From: Pseudomonadota bacterium
GTDB taxonomy: Bacteria > Pseudomonadota > Alphaproteobacteria > Kiloniellales > J153
DNA: 6,919 nt
Reading direction: 5' to 3'
Assembly: GCA_022572105.1 (NCBI GenBank)
Contig: JACZWN010000178.1
Location: forward strand, 1 to 6,919
Shown: piece after piece, positions 1 through 5,933 of the stretch
Numbering within the stretch: the first letter of the stretch is position 1
Layout of the letters: every line of letters starts with the position of its first letter
The notes under the pieces: model-generated
The model's database searches: none
The model's input: only the letters and a program-made list of their open reading frames with translations
What the model was told of the DNA's origin: nothing
Translations under genes and position numbers: made by a program

Positions 1-180
1 GGCGAGGCGTCGCTCGCCTTCCCCCCGCCGCTGCGCGCGAGCCCGGCGGACGGCGCCGCGCTCACGCTGGTCGATCCCACGGTGACCATGATGCTGGTCG
101 ACGACGAGCAGGCGTTCTGGGACGCCGACCGGGCGTCGCTCTACGGCATCTCGCTTGCCGGCGTCGAGGTGTTCACATGA
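1..180 (+). CDS. Phage minor tail protein, C-terminal fragment
   Basis: The frame starting at base 1 is open to a TGA at 178-180 and gives the last 59 residues of a protein whose start lies outside the window. The fragment contains a FPPPLRASPADGAALTL stretch, then a hydrophobic TMMLVDD segment, and ends GISLAGVEVFT. I associate this 'PPLR..P.DG' pattern with conserved structural proteins that sit just before the tail-tip genes in siphophage-like prophages; that is recall, not a search result. It is in the same orientation as the rest of the operon. Its stop codon overlaps the start of the 23-codon micro-ORF (ATGA, 177-180). A distal-tail or baseplate-type role is inferred from position, and the exact family cannot be fixed from this fragment. 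Confidence 0.7.
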   Translation, partial: GEASLAFPPPLRASPADGAALTLVDPTVTMMLVDDEQAFWDADRASLYGISLAGVEVFT

Positions 181-248
181 TCTACCTTCGCGCTCTGCGC
201 TACGGCAGATTGATCGTCCGTGGCTCCACCAGGAGCGTAGGGCGATGA
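177..248 (+). CDS. Micro-ORF, 23 aa, coupled to both neighbours
   Basis: The ATG at 177 opens a 23-residue frame (begins MIYLRALRYGRL, ends STRSVGR) that stops at 246-248. Its start overlaps the upstream stop as ATGA, and its stop overlaps the next gene's ATG (245-247), again as ATGA. A GAGG at 166-169 lies seven bases before the ATG, a good Shine-Dalgarno position. The peptide is arginine-rich (six Arg) with aliphatic residues and no acidic residue. I do not recognise it. It could be a real small protein, or a leader whose translation carries ribosomes across the 64-base gap to the next gene. The overlaps at both ends argue for translation; the very short length argues against any firm call. 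Confidence 0.4.
   Translation: MIYLRALRYGRLIVRGSTRSVGR
231..235 (+). promoter_or_regulatory. Ribosome binding site setting the start at 245
   Basis: AGGAG lies nine bases before the ATG at 245. The same frame is open further upstream to an ATG at 155, but that start would lie inside the preceding coding sequence and add 30 residues of low-complexity, tail-unlike sequence. The site therefore favours 245 as the true start of the minor tail protein. Confidence 0.7.
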
Positions 249-868
249 GCCGCGAGCTCACCTCGGCGGCCCGGGGCGCGAGCCAGGCGCAGGTCGCGCG
301 CCCGGTTCTCTTGGCCGAGCTCGACTTCCCGAGCGGATTCGTGCGCGTCAACTCGACCGACCGCAGCATCTTCTTCGACAGCCAGGGCGCCTCGCCGCTC
401 AACGAGTTCCTCGGCGTCGGCCGTCTCGGGTCGATCAGCACCGTGGGGGAAACTTCCAGCCTCCAGGCCCGCGGCGTCGAGCTTGCGCTCTCGGGCATCC
501 CCGCGGCCCATATTTCGGCGGCCTTCGAGAGCGCGCAGGGGCGGCCGGGCCGGATATGGATCGGGTTCCTCGACGACAGCTATGCGCTCATCGTCGAACC
601 GGTGCTGGTGTTTTCCGGGCTGATAGATAATTCGAGCATCGACATCGGCGAGACGGCCACGGTCACGGTGACGGTCGAGAGCCGCTTGATCGCCTGGGAG
701 CGGGCCAAGATCCGGCGCTATACCAACGAGGACCAGCAGCAGCGCCTCTCGGGCGAATCGCCGACGATCACCGACAAGTTCCTCGAGTTCGTCAATCAGA
801 CCGTGGACAAGGAGATCCTCTGGGGCGTCGGCGGCGACGGCGTGCCGCGGCGCGTGAGCACGAGCTGA
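245..868 (+). CDS. Phage minor tail (tip/hub-type) protein
   Basis: This encodes 207 residues from the ATG at 245, chosen because of the AGGAG at 231-235. The sequence is beta-rich. It has an N-terminal ELDFPSGFVRV segment (25-35), a middle ETSSLQARGVELALSGIP segment (69-86), then FSGLID (123-128), GETATVTVTVESRL (135-148) and WERAKIRRYTNEDQQ (151-165). The arrangement 'GETATVTVTVESRL..WER...RRYTNEDQQ' is a pattern I recall from conserved siphophage tail proteins encoded just before the peptidase-like gene, in the position of GTA gp13 (DUF2163) or lambda gpL. Membership of either family is not established. Homologues I remember end soon after the 'KEI.WG' segment (residues 190-194 here), so the last 13 residues look like an extra tail. 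Beyond the TGA the same frame stays open (see 869-1039). A structural role in the tail tip is inferred from family pattern and context. Confidence 0.75.
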   Translation: MSRELTSAARGASQAQVARPVLLAELDFPSGFVRVNSTDRSIFFDSQGASPLNEFLGVGRLGSISTVGETSSLQARGVELALSGIPAAHISAAFESAQGRPGRIWIGFLDDSYALIVEPVLVFSGLIDNSSIDIGETATVTVTVESRLIAWERAKIRRYTNEDQQQRLSGESPTITDKFLEFVNQTVDKEILWGVGGDGVPRRVSTS

Positions 869-1039
869 GCGGCGCCGGCCGGCGAGGTGGTGACCGAGCG
901 CGGCGAAACCTTCTTCCGTGCCTCGGACCCCGGCGGCGCCGGCGGCCGCGTGACCGGCGTGATGGTCTTCGAAGGCGACCATCACGCCTATGACGATCTC
1001 GGCGTGGTCGTCTCGGGCTCTCATACCAAGGAGCGCTGA
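869..1039 (+). pseudogene. In-frame coding-like extension after a TGA (remnant, readthrough domain or small gene)
   Basis: After the TGA at 866-868 the same frame stays open for 56 codons to a second TGA at 1037-1039. The product reads as plausible protein, with GEVVTERGETFFRAS, then GRVTGVMVFEGDHHAYDDLG and a final SGSHTKER. It has alternating hydrophobic residues, as in beta strands, and normal composition. Three readings fit. It may be the C-terminal part of the upstream protein cut off by a nonsense change (TCA or TGG to TGA would restore it). It may be reached by occasional stop readthrough. Or it may be a separate gene of about 50 residues starting at GTG 887 or 890, although no good ribosome binding site precedes these codons. 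I do not recognise the domain. The AAGGAG near its end (1028-1033) serves the next ORF. Confidence 0.4.
1028..1033 (+). promoter_or_regulatory. Strong ribosome binding site for the ORF at 1042
   Basis: A full AAGGAG lies eight bases before the ATG at 1042. It is among the best Shine-Dalgarno matches in the window, and it is the main reason to believe that the 27-codon ORF downstream is translated. Confidence 0.6.
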
Positions 1040-1041
1040 TA

Positions 1042-1125
1042 ATGACCCATAGAGATCGGGCGGGCGATCCATCGGGGCCGGGCCGGGGCGAGCCGTTCCG
1101 CGGGATCACGGAAGGCGGGCCGTGA
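1042..1125 (+). CDS. Micro-ORF, 27 aa, coupled to the DUF6950-like gene
   Basis: The ATG at 1042 follows the upstream stop by two bases and is preceded by AAGGAG (1028-1033). It encodes 27 residues (begins MTHRDRAGDPSGPG, ends RGITEGGP) and stops at 1123-1125. The stop overlaps the next start as TGATG. The peptide is rich in Gly, Pro and Arg, looks disordered, and has no membrane segment or recognisable motif. I do not recognise a family. The likely role is either a small accessory protein or a translated leader that couples expression of the tail assembly gene to its upstream neighbour. The ribosome binding site and exact overlap support translation; the content of the peptide does not reveal a function. 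Confidence 0.45.
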   Translation: MTHRDRAGDPSGPGRGEPFRGITEGGP

Positions 1126-1556
1126 TGCGCCCCTTCGACTGGCAAAGTCGCCTGTCAAGAGCGCTGGCGGCGCGGCGGGAAACGCCGTTTGCCTGGGGAC
1201 GCCACGACTGCGCGCTCTTTGCCTGCGACATGGCCGAAGCGGTCTGCGGCATCGATTTCGCGGCGCCGTTGCGCGGACGCTATGCGACCCGGCGCGGGGC
1301 TTACGCCGTGCTCGGCGACTTTGCCGGCGGCGGCCTGGAGCAAGCGGCGGAAAAGATCGCGAGCGATCGCGGCTGTGCGGAGGTGGCGCCTCTGATGGCC
1401 CGGCGCGGCGATATCATCCTTGCTCAAATACCCATCGCCGGCGCACCGGGCGACGCGCTCGGCATTTGCGTCGGCGAACGGATCGCCTTCGCCGCCGAGC
1501 GGGGCTTCGTGCAATTGCCTCTGGTCAAAGCGCGCCGCGCTTGGAGGGTGCCGTAA
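1125..1556 (+). CDS. DUF6950-type, NlpC/P60-like tail assembly protein
   Basis: This encodes 143 residues from the ATG at 1125; GGAAGG at 1110-1115 is the ribosome binding site. A GTG immediately before it (1122) is possible but less likely. The order of motifs matches the family I know as DUF6950: an N-terminal helix (DWQSRLSRALAAR, 5-17), then FAWGRHDCALFACD (22-35), then LRGRYATRRGAY (49-60), GDIILAQ (95-101) and ALGICVGERIAFA (111-123). The 'DC' (28-29) and 'GDIIL' elements resemble NlpC/P60 cysteine peptidases, which act in siphophage tail assembly and peptidoglycan penetration (lambda gpK, GTA gp14). Cys29 matches the nucleophile, but the usual His in the following 'HVGIY' element appears to be Ala111, so peptidase activity is doubtful. 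The gene lies between the minor tail and J-type genes, the standard slot, and its TAA directly abuts the next ATG. Confidence 0.8.
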   Translation: MRPFDWQSRLSRALAARRETPFAWGRHDCALFACDMAEAVCGIDFAAPLRGRYATRRGAYAVLGDFAGGGLEQAAEKIASDRGCAEVAPLMARRGDIILAQIPIAGAPGDALGICVGERIAFAAERGFVQLPLVKARRAWRVP

Positions 1557-4265
1557 ATGCCGCAGGTCGTCGGTCCCTTACTCGTCAAAGTCGCTATCAG
1601 CACAATTATTTCCTTCGGCCTGAGCCTGATTACGCGCGCCTTGGCACCCAAGCCCAAGGCGCCGCGGCTGCGGGAAGAGGGCCGCAAGCATATCGTGCGC
1701 TCGTCGGTCGAGGCGCATCAGATCGGCTACGGCACGTCCATGGTCTCCGGGCCATTGATATTCGCCGAGAGCGCGGGGCCGAATAACGAATTTCTTCACT
1801 TGGTCGTGCCCGTCGCCGCCCATGAGATCGAAGCCATCGACAGCGTTTGGCTCAACGATGTCGAGATACAAAACAGCCAGCTCGACGGCTCCGGCAACGT
1901 CACTTCGGGACGGTTCAAGGATCACGCGCGGATCAGGAAGCATTTGGGCGGCGAGACTCAAAGCGCCGATAGCGCGCTGGTTTCCGAAGTCTCCAATTGG
2001 ACGGCGGATCACCGCGGGCGCGCCATCGCCTATGTTTATCTGCGTCTCAAGTGGAACCAGGATGTTTTCCCGACCGGCATCCCAAACCTGCGGGCCGTCA
2101 TACGCGGGCGCAAGGTCTGGGACCCGCGTAGCGATCCCGGCGACCCGAGCGTGAAATCCTTCTCCGACAACGCCGCGCTCTGTCAACTCGACTATCTCAT
2201 GGCGGATTTCGGCTTTGGCGTGCCGCTCGCGGAAATTCACGAGCCGTCCTGGGTCGCCGCGGCCAACGCCTGTGACGAGGACGTGGAGCTCGCCGGAAGC
2301 CCGACCGTCACGCAGAAACGCTATACCTGCGACGGCTCGTTCCAGATCGATCAAAAACCGGCCGCCATCATGGAGGACCTGTTGACCGCTTCGGCGGGCG
2401 CCATGGTCTACCAGCAGGGAACGTTTCGAGGTTACGCCGGCGGGCCGACCGCTGCGACCGGGACGCTCGACGAGAGCGATCTGCGTGGGCCAATCGACGT
2501 GACGCCCCGACCGAGCCGCAGCGAGTCGTTCAACGCGATCCGCGGCACCTTCGTGGATGCCGACGATGCCAAGGCGCCCTATTCACTTACCGACTTTCCG
2601 CCGATCACGAATTCGGCCTTCGAGTCCCAAGACGGCGGCGAGCGGGTGTTCCATGAGATCGAGCTGCCGTTCACCACCAACAAGACGCGCGCGCAACGCA
2701 TCGCCAATCTATATCTGCAACGGGCCAGGCAGGGGATAACGGTTCGCTTCCCGGCCAAACTGACGAAGCTGGACATCGCGACCTGGGACGTGGTGACGGT
2801 CTCGATCGCGCGCCTCGGGTGGGCCAACAAGGAGTTCCGGGTCCTGGAATGGGCGCTGGCCGAGGACGGCGGCGTGGACCTGACGCTCCAAGAGGAAGCC
2901 GCCGCGGTCTACGACTTCGACCCGGCCGACGAGATCGTCCTCGACCCGGCGCCCGACACCAACCTGCCCGACCCCTTCAACGCGGTCGCACCGACCGGCT
3001 TGACGCTGACCAGCGGCACCGCGGCGCTGTTCCTGAAGGCCGACGGCACGGTGATCAGCCGCATCAAGGCCTCCTGGACCGCGAGCGCCGACACCTTCGT
3101 CAACAACTACGAGGTCCAGTTCCGGCCGACCAACGAGTCGCCGACGCCCGACTGGCAGCCGGCCACGCCGCCCGGCGGCCAGACCAGCACCTTCGTTTGG
3201 GACGTAGAGGACGGCCTGGCCTACGACGTGCGCGTGCGCGCGGTCAACACGCTCGGCGTGAAGTCCGCCTGGACCACCGCGGCGGGGCACGTGGTCGCCG
3301 GCAAGACGACGGCGCCGGCCGAGGTCACCGGCTTCACGGCGGCGCAGAACGGCAACGCCATGAACTTCCGCTGGACGCAGGTCCCGGACCTCGACCTGGC
3401 CGGCTACGAGATCCGGTTCAACCCGCAAGGAACGGCGACCTGGGCCGACGCGACGCCGCTCACCGAGGTGACCCGAGGCACCGCGATCACCAACGCCCAG
3501 GTGCCGCCGGGCGACTGGACCTTCCTGATCAAGGCGAGGGACACCAGCGGCAACGAGTCCGCTACGGCCGCGCGCGCCGACGCCAAGATGGAGACCGCCG
3601 ACTTCGACATCATCCTGCAGGAGGCGCAGGCGCCGCGCTGGCCCGGCGTGGCTTCGGGCTTCGTCAGGCACCACGGCGGCGTGCTCGTCCCCGACAGCCA
3701 GAACCTCGCCTCCGACGACGGCTTCGAGACCTTCGATGTCTTCGTCCCGAACCCGGTGGCGAGCGCGGTCTACGAGGCGCCGGCCTTCGACGTCGATTTC
3801 GACGACACGGTGCGCGTCTGGGGCGATGTCGTCTCGGCGCTGGGGCCCGGCGAGACGCTCGGCGTCGCCGACCCCGCGCTCGAAATCGACACCCGCAAGG
3901 ACGCGGGCGCCTTCGACGGCTTCGAGCCCTGGGGCATCGGCAATATCGAGGCCCGCTTCGTCAAGCTTCGTATCAACTTGGATACCTCCAAGGGCGTGGC
4001 CAAGGTGACCGGCTTCAAGCCGACCGTCGATCTCTTCGAACGCACCGAAGGGGCGAAGGCTGCCACCGTGGCGGCCGGCGGGCAGGCGATCGCCTTCGCG
4101 CGAGCCTTTCACACCGCGCCGCGCGTCGCCGCCACCGTGGACGGCACGAGCGCGCTGATTGCGACCAAAGAGAACGTGACCACGACCGGTTTTACCGCCC
4201 ACGTCTTCGACACCGGCGGCACCGACGTGGGTGGAACCTTGGACTGGCAGGCAACGGGAGCATGA
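1557..4265 (+). CDS. Large tail-tip / host-specificity protein (lambda gpJ / TipJ-like)
   Basis: This encodes 902 residues from the ATG at 1557, directly after the previous stop, with GGAGGG at 1543-1548 as ribosome binding site. It begins with a hydrophobic segment (about 8-29), typical of J-type tail proteins, followed by a conserved region with EAHQIGYGTSMVSGPLIF and PVAAHEIEAIDSVWLND. Next come the SDNAALCQLDYLMADFGFG segment (about 203-221) and the CDGSFQIDQKPAAIMEDLL segment (about 258-276), as in the J/phage-tail_3 group. Residues about 479-580 and 587-677 look like two fibronectin type III domains: each has a core Trp (SWTAS; RWTQ), a YEVQF or YEIRF strand, and a YDVRVRAVN or FLIKARDTSGNES strand. 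The last 220 residues form an unassigned beta-rich region. J proteins close the tail tip and contact the host receptor. Third-position GC rises sharply near base 2800, suggesting a mosaic gene. Confidence 0.88.
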   Translation: MPQVVGPLLVKVAISTIISFGLSLITRALAPKPKAPRLREEGRKHIVRSSVEAHQIGYGTSMVSGPLIFAESAGPNNEFLHLVVPVAAHEIEAIDSVWLNDVEIQNSQLDGSGNVTSGRFKDHARIRKHLGGETQSADSALVSEVSNWTADHRGRAIAYVYLRLKWNQDVFPTGIPNLRAVIRGRKVWDPRSDPGDPSVKSFSDNAALCQLDYLMADFGFGVPLAEIHEPSWVAAANACDEDVELAGSPTVTQKRYTCDGSFQIDQKPAAIMEDLLTASAGAMVYQQGTFRGYAGGPTAATGTLDESDLRGPIDVTPRPSRSESFNAIRGTFVDADDAKAPYSLTDFPPITNSAFESQDGGERVFHEIELPFTTNKTRAQRIANLYLQRARQGITVRFPAKLTKLDIATWDVVTVSIARLGWANKEFRVLEWALAEDGGVDLTLQEEAAAVYDFDPADEIVLDPAPDTNLPDPFNAVAPTGLTLTSGTAALFLKADGTVISRIKASWTASADTFVNNYEVQFRPTNESPTPDWQPATPPGGQTSTFVWDVEDGLAYDVRVRAVNTLGVKSAWTTAAGHVVAGKTTAPAEVTGFTAAQNGNAMNFRWTQVPDLDLAGYEIRFNPQGTATWADATPLTEVTRGTAITNAQVPPGDWTFLIKARDTSGNESATAARADAKMETADFDIILQEAQAPRWPGVASGFVRHHGGVLVPDSQNLASDDGFETFDVFVPNPVASAVYEAPAFDVDFDDTVRVWGDVVSALGPGETLGVADPALEIDTRKDAGAFDGFEPWGIGNIEARFVKLRINLDTSKGVAKVTGFKPTVDLFERTEGAKAATVAAGGQAIAFARAFHTAPRVAATVDGTSALIATKENVTTTGFTAHVFDTGGTDVGGTLDWQATGA

Positions 4266-4268
4266 GCC

Positions 4269-5117
4269 ATGGGTGACGCGGCGACACCGGCGCTTCCCGA
4301 CTTCACGAGCCAGACGGCGAGCGTCTACAAGGCGAACATCGACGCCGGGTTTGCGGTCGCGGACCGCCTGGCCTGGGCCTTCGCGCCCCACGAGCAGGAT
4401 GTCGGCTCACCGCAGCCCGACATGACGGTGCGACTGGACGCCGGCGCGCTCTTCGACGGCACGACGCTCACCGAGGTCGCGGCGCAATCGACCGGCACCA
4501 TCACCGCGCCCTCCACGAACCCGCGCATCGACCGCGTGGTCATCGACGAATCGAGTGGCGCGGTCTCGGTGCTCACCGGCACCGAGGCACCGTCGCCCAG
4601 CCCGCCGGCGATCACCGCCGGCAAGCTGCCCATCGCCCGGGTCGCGCTGGTGGTCTCGCAGACTTCGATCGTCAACGCCGACATCACCGACGAGCGGCAG
4701 GCACAGGTGAAGCCGGCGTCTTCGTTCCCCGCCGGCACGGTCATGCTCTTTCACCAGAGCGCCGCCCCGACCGGCTGGACGAAGGACACCGCGGCGACGC
4801 TCGACAACGCGGCGCTGCGGGTCGTGACCAGCACGGCATGGGCCAGCGGGAAGCAGGGCGCGACGGCGTTTACGAGCGTTTTCGGTTCGGGCAAGACGGT
4901 CGGATCTACCACACTGGCCGTCTCGCAAACACCATCGCACGATCACAGCGGCAACTATGTCGGTGGCGGCGCGGCCACCACAACTGGTCTTACTGAGGCC
5001 CCAAACAGAGTTGTAGAAGCATCTAATGTCGTTGCCCAAGGCGGCGGTGGCTCGCACGACCACACGCTCTCGCTCGACCTGAACTACATCAACATGATCA
5101 TCGCGAGTAAGGACTGA
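4269..5117 (+). CDS. Phage tail fibre with HxH-type C-terminal tip
   Basis: This encodes 282 residues. GGGAG at 4256-4260 and a three-base gap after the previous stop support the ATG at 4269. The N-terminal half (1 to about 150) resembles conserved fibre or adaptor regions of prophage tails, with the 'NPRIDRVVID..SGAVSVLTGTE' run, then 'AGKLPIARVALV' and 'ITDER'. Residues 153-171 (FPAGTVMLFHQSAAPTGWT) match the segment that opens many collar and fibre tip domains. The C-terminus carries two HxH motifs, H224-D-H226 and H263-D-H265, followed by LSLDLNYINMIIASKD. In T4 gp37 and related short or long fibre tips, such HxH repeats bind iron along the trimer axis. The protein is inferred to be trimeric and receptor-binding. 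The 36 residues between the two motifs include an unusually AT-rich codon stretch (4980-5039), which may mark a recently exchanged receptor-contact loop. Confidence 0.88.
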   Translation: MGDAATPALPDFTSQTASVYKANIDAGFAVADRLAWAFAPHEQDVGSPQPDMTVRLDAGALFDGTTLTEVAAQSTGTITAPSTNPRIDRVVIDESSGAVSVLTGTEAPSPSPPAITAGKLPIARVALVVSQTSIVNADITDERQAQVKPASSFPAGTVMLFHQSAAPTGWTKDTAATLDNAALRVVTSTAWASGKQGATAFTSVFGSGKTVGSTTLAVSQTPSHDHSGNYVGGGAATTTGLTEAPNRVVEASNVVAQGGGGSHDHTLSLDLNYINMIIASKD

Positions 5118-5419
5118 TGCAGATCAAGCCCGGGACCTTCTGTCCACTCATCAAGGACGAGTGCGTGCAGTTCAAGTGCATGTTCTGGACACAGCTTCGC
5201 GGCAAGCATCCTCAGACCGGCGAGCCGTTGGACGAGTGGGACTGCGCCATCAAATGGCTACCGGTCCTGATGATCGAGAACACCAAGGAGGCCATCGGCG
5301 TGTCGGCCTCGATCGACAGCTTCCGCAACGAGATGGTGCGCGGGCAGCAAGCGGTCCTGCGGATGGCCGCGAACGGAGACGTGAAGGAGATCGCCGATGC
5401 GCGTAACGATCATCGCTGA
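5117..5419 (+). CDS. Conserved phage protein with four cysteines, function unknown
   Basis: This encodes 100 residues. Its start overlaps the fibre stop as TGATG (5115-5119). The AAGGA at 5109-5113 is only three bases from the ATG, so translation probably depends on coupling. The N-terminal part has Cys9, Cys16, Cys21 and Cys43 (CPLIKDEC, KCMFW, DEWDCAI), followed by an amphipathic ENTKEAIGVSASIDSFRNEM helix. I recall similar short proteins, with the same Cys spacing and 'TGEP.DEW.CA' motif, next to tail-fibre genes in several phages, always without an assigned function. Four invariant-looking cysteines in a reducing cytoplasm suggest zinc or iron-sulfur binding, which is inference only. It may assist fibre folding or be a minor virion part. 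The next gene begins inside its 3' end (23-base overlap). Confidence 0.72.
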   Translation: MQIKPGTFCPLIKDECVQFKCMFWTQLRGKHPQTGEPLDEWDCAIKWLPVLMIENTKEAIGVSASIDSFRNEMVRGQQAVLRMAANGDVKEIADARNDHR

Positions 5420-5918
5420 CGACGGCAAGGTCGGCGTGGATGGGGTGTTCCGCGCCGTCGATCTGTCGACGCTCGATGCGAACATCCACGCCGTGCAGTG
5501 GGGCGGCGCCTCGGGGCACATCGAGTTCAGGGATCGGAGCCCGGAGCAGCGGATCGCGGACATTTCCGCTTTCCAGTCCTTCATCGACGCCTGGACCGCC
5601 GCCGCCCCTCCGCCCCCAACGCTTGCCGAACTCAAGAGCGCCAAGGGCGCCGCGTTCATCGCCGAGGGCGTGACCCGCATCGCGGCGCAGGTGCCGGATT
5701 GGGACAGCCTCGACGCGATCAAGACGGTCGCCGGGCTGTGGACCTCCCATCTCGTGGCGGACGCTACGCCCGCGCAGATCGTGGCCAAGGACATCTATCG
5801 CTACGTCCGCGATACCGTGCCGGCCAAGCTCGCCGCACTCACCACGCAAGGTCAGCTCGACGCCATCGACCCGAGCACCGCCGATCCGTTCGGCGACGGC
5901 ACGCCCTGGCCGACCTGA
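5397..5918 (+). CDS. Tail-fibre-associated phage protein
   Basis: This encodes 173 residues from the ATG at 5397, preceded by AAGGAG at 5384-5389 with seven bases between; the start lies inside the previous gene. The N-terminal domain (1 to about 67) has two short beta strands (MRVTIIADDGKVGVDG; VFRAVDL) and the motif IHAVQWGGASGHIEFRD (30-46). I recall this motif from small phage proteins encoded just after tail fibres. A proline run (71-74) separates it from a mostly helical C-terminal half with LAELKSAKGAAFIAEGVTRI (76-95) and DIYRYVRDTVPAKLAAL (132-148). Domain order (small beta domain, Pro hinge, helices) resembles tail fibre assembly or chaperone proteins, but I see no diagnostic match to one family. 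Role in fibre assembly or as a fibre appendage is inferred from position. Confidence 0.72.
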   Translation: MRVTIIADDGKVGVDGVFRAVDLSTLDANIHAVQWGGASGHIEFRDRSPEQRIADISAFQSFIDAWTAAAPPPPTLAELKSAKGAAFIAEGVTRIAAQVPDWDSLDAIKTVAGLWTSHLVADATPAQIVAKDIYRYVRDTVPAKLAALTTQGQLDAIDPSTADPFGDGTPWPT

Positions 5919-5921
5919 TCC

Positions 5922-5926
5922 AGGAG
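5922..5926 (+). promoter_or_regulatory. Ribosome binding site pointing to the ATG at 5934
   Basis: AGGAG stands seven bases before the ATG at 5934, which is ideal spacing. That ATG opens only five codons before a TGA, whereas the long frame encoding the exported protein is one base out of phase. The site therefore identifies 5934 as the intended start and exposes the frame break. Confidence 0.65.
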
Positions 5927-5933
5927 ACACCCC

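Noticed and set aside
155..244. Longer N-terminus for the minor tail protein from the ATG at 155
   Set aside because: It would overlap the preceding gene and adds residues unlike the family; AGGAG at 231-235 supports the start at 245.
866..868. TGA read as tryptophan or selenocysteine
   Set aside because: TGA clearly terminates most other genes here (180, 1125, 4265, 5117, 5918), ruling out general reassignment, and no SECIS-like hairpin was evident after this codon.
200..1072. 290-codon minus-strand open frame across the minor tail protein and its extension
   Set aside because: Antisense shadow with biased composition and no motif. Its existence does show that open length alone is weak evidence here, which also tempers confidence in the 869-1039 extension.
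2819..4276. 485-codon open frame on the plus strand in another phase of the J-like gene
   Set aside because: Arg/Gly/Ala-rich shadow frame; the overlapping frame has FnIII-like domains and normal composition.
2709..4391. 560-codon open frame on the minus strand opposite the J-like gene
   Set aside because: Product is dominated by Arg, Gly, Val and Asp, as expected for the antisense of GC3-rich coding sequence. It has no recognisable motif, lies fully opposite a well-supported gene and opposes the operon direction.
5498..5933. Long plus-strand frame upstream of the exported protein, in another phase of the fibre-associated gene
   Set aside because: Arg/Pro-rich shadow of the real 5397-5918 gene. 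The product only becomes protein-like after about base 5942.
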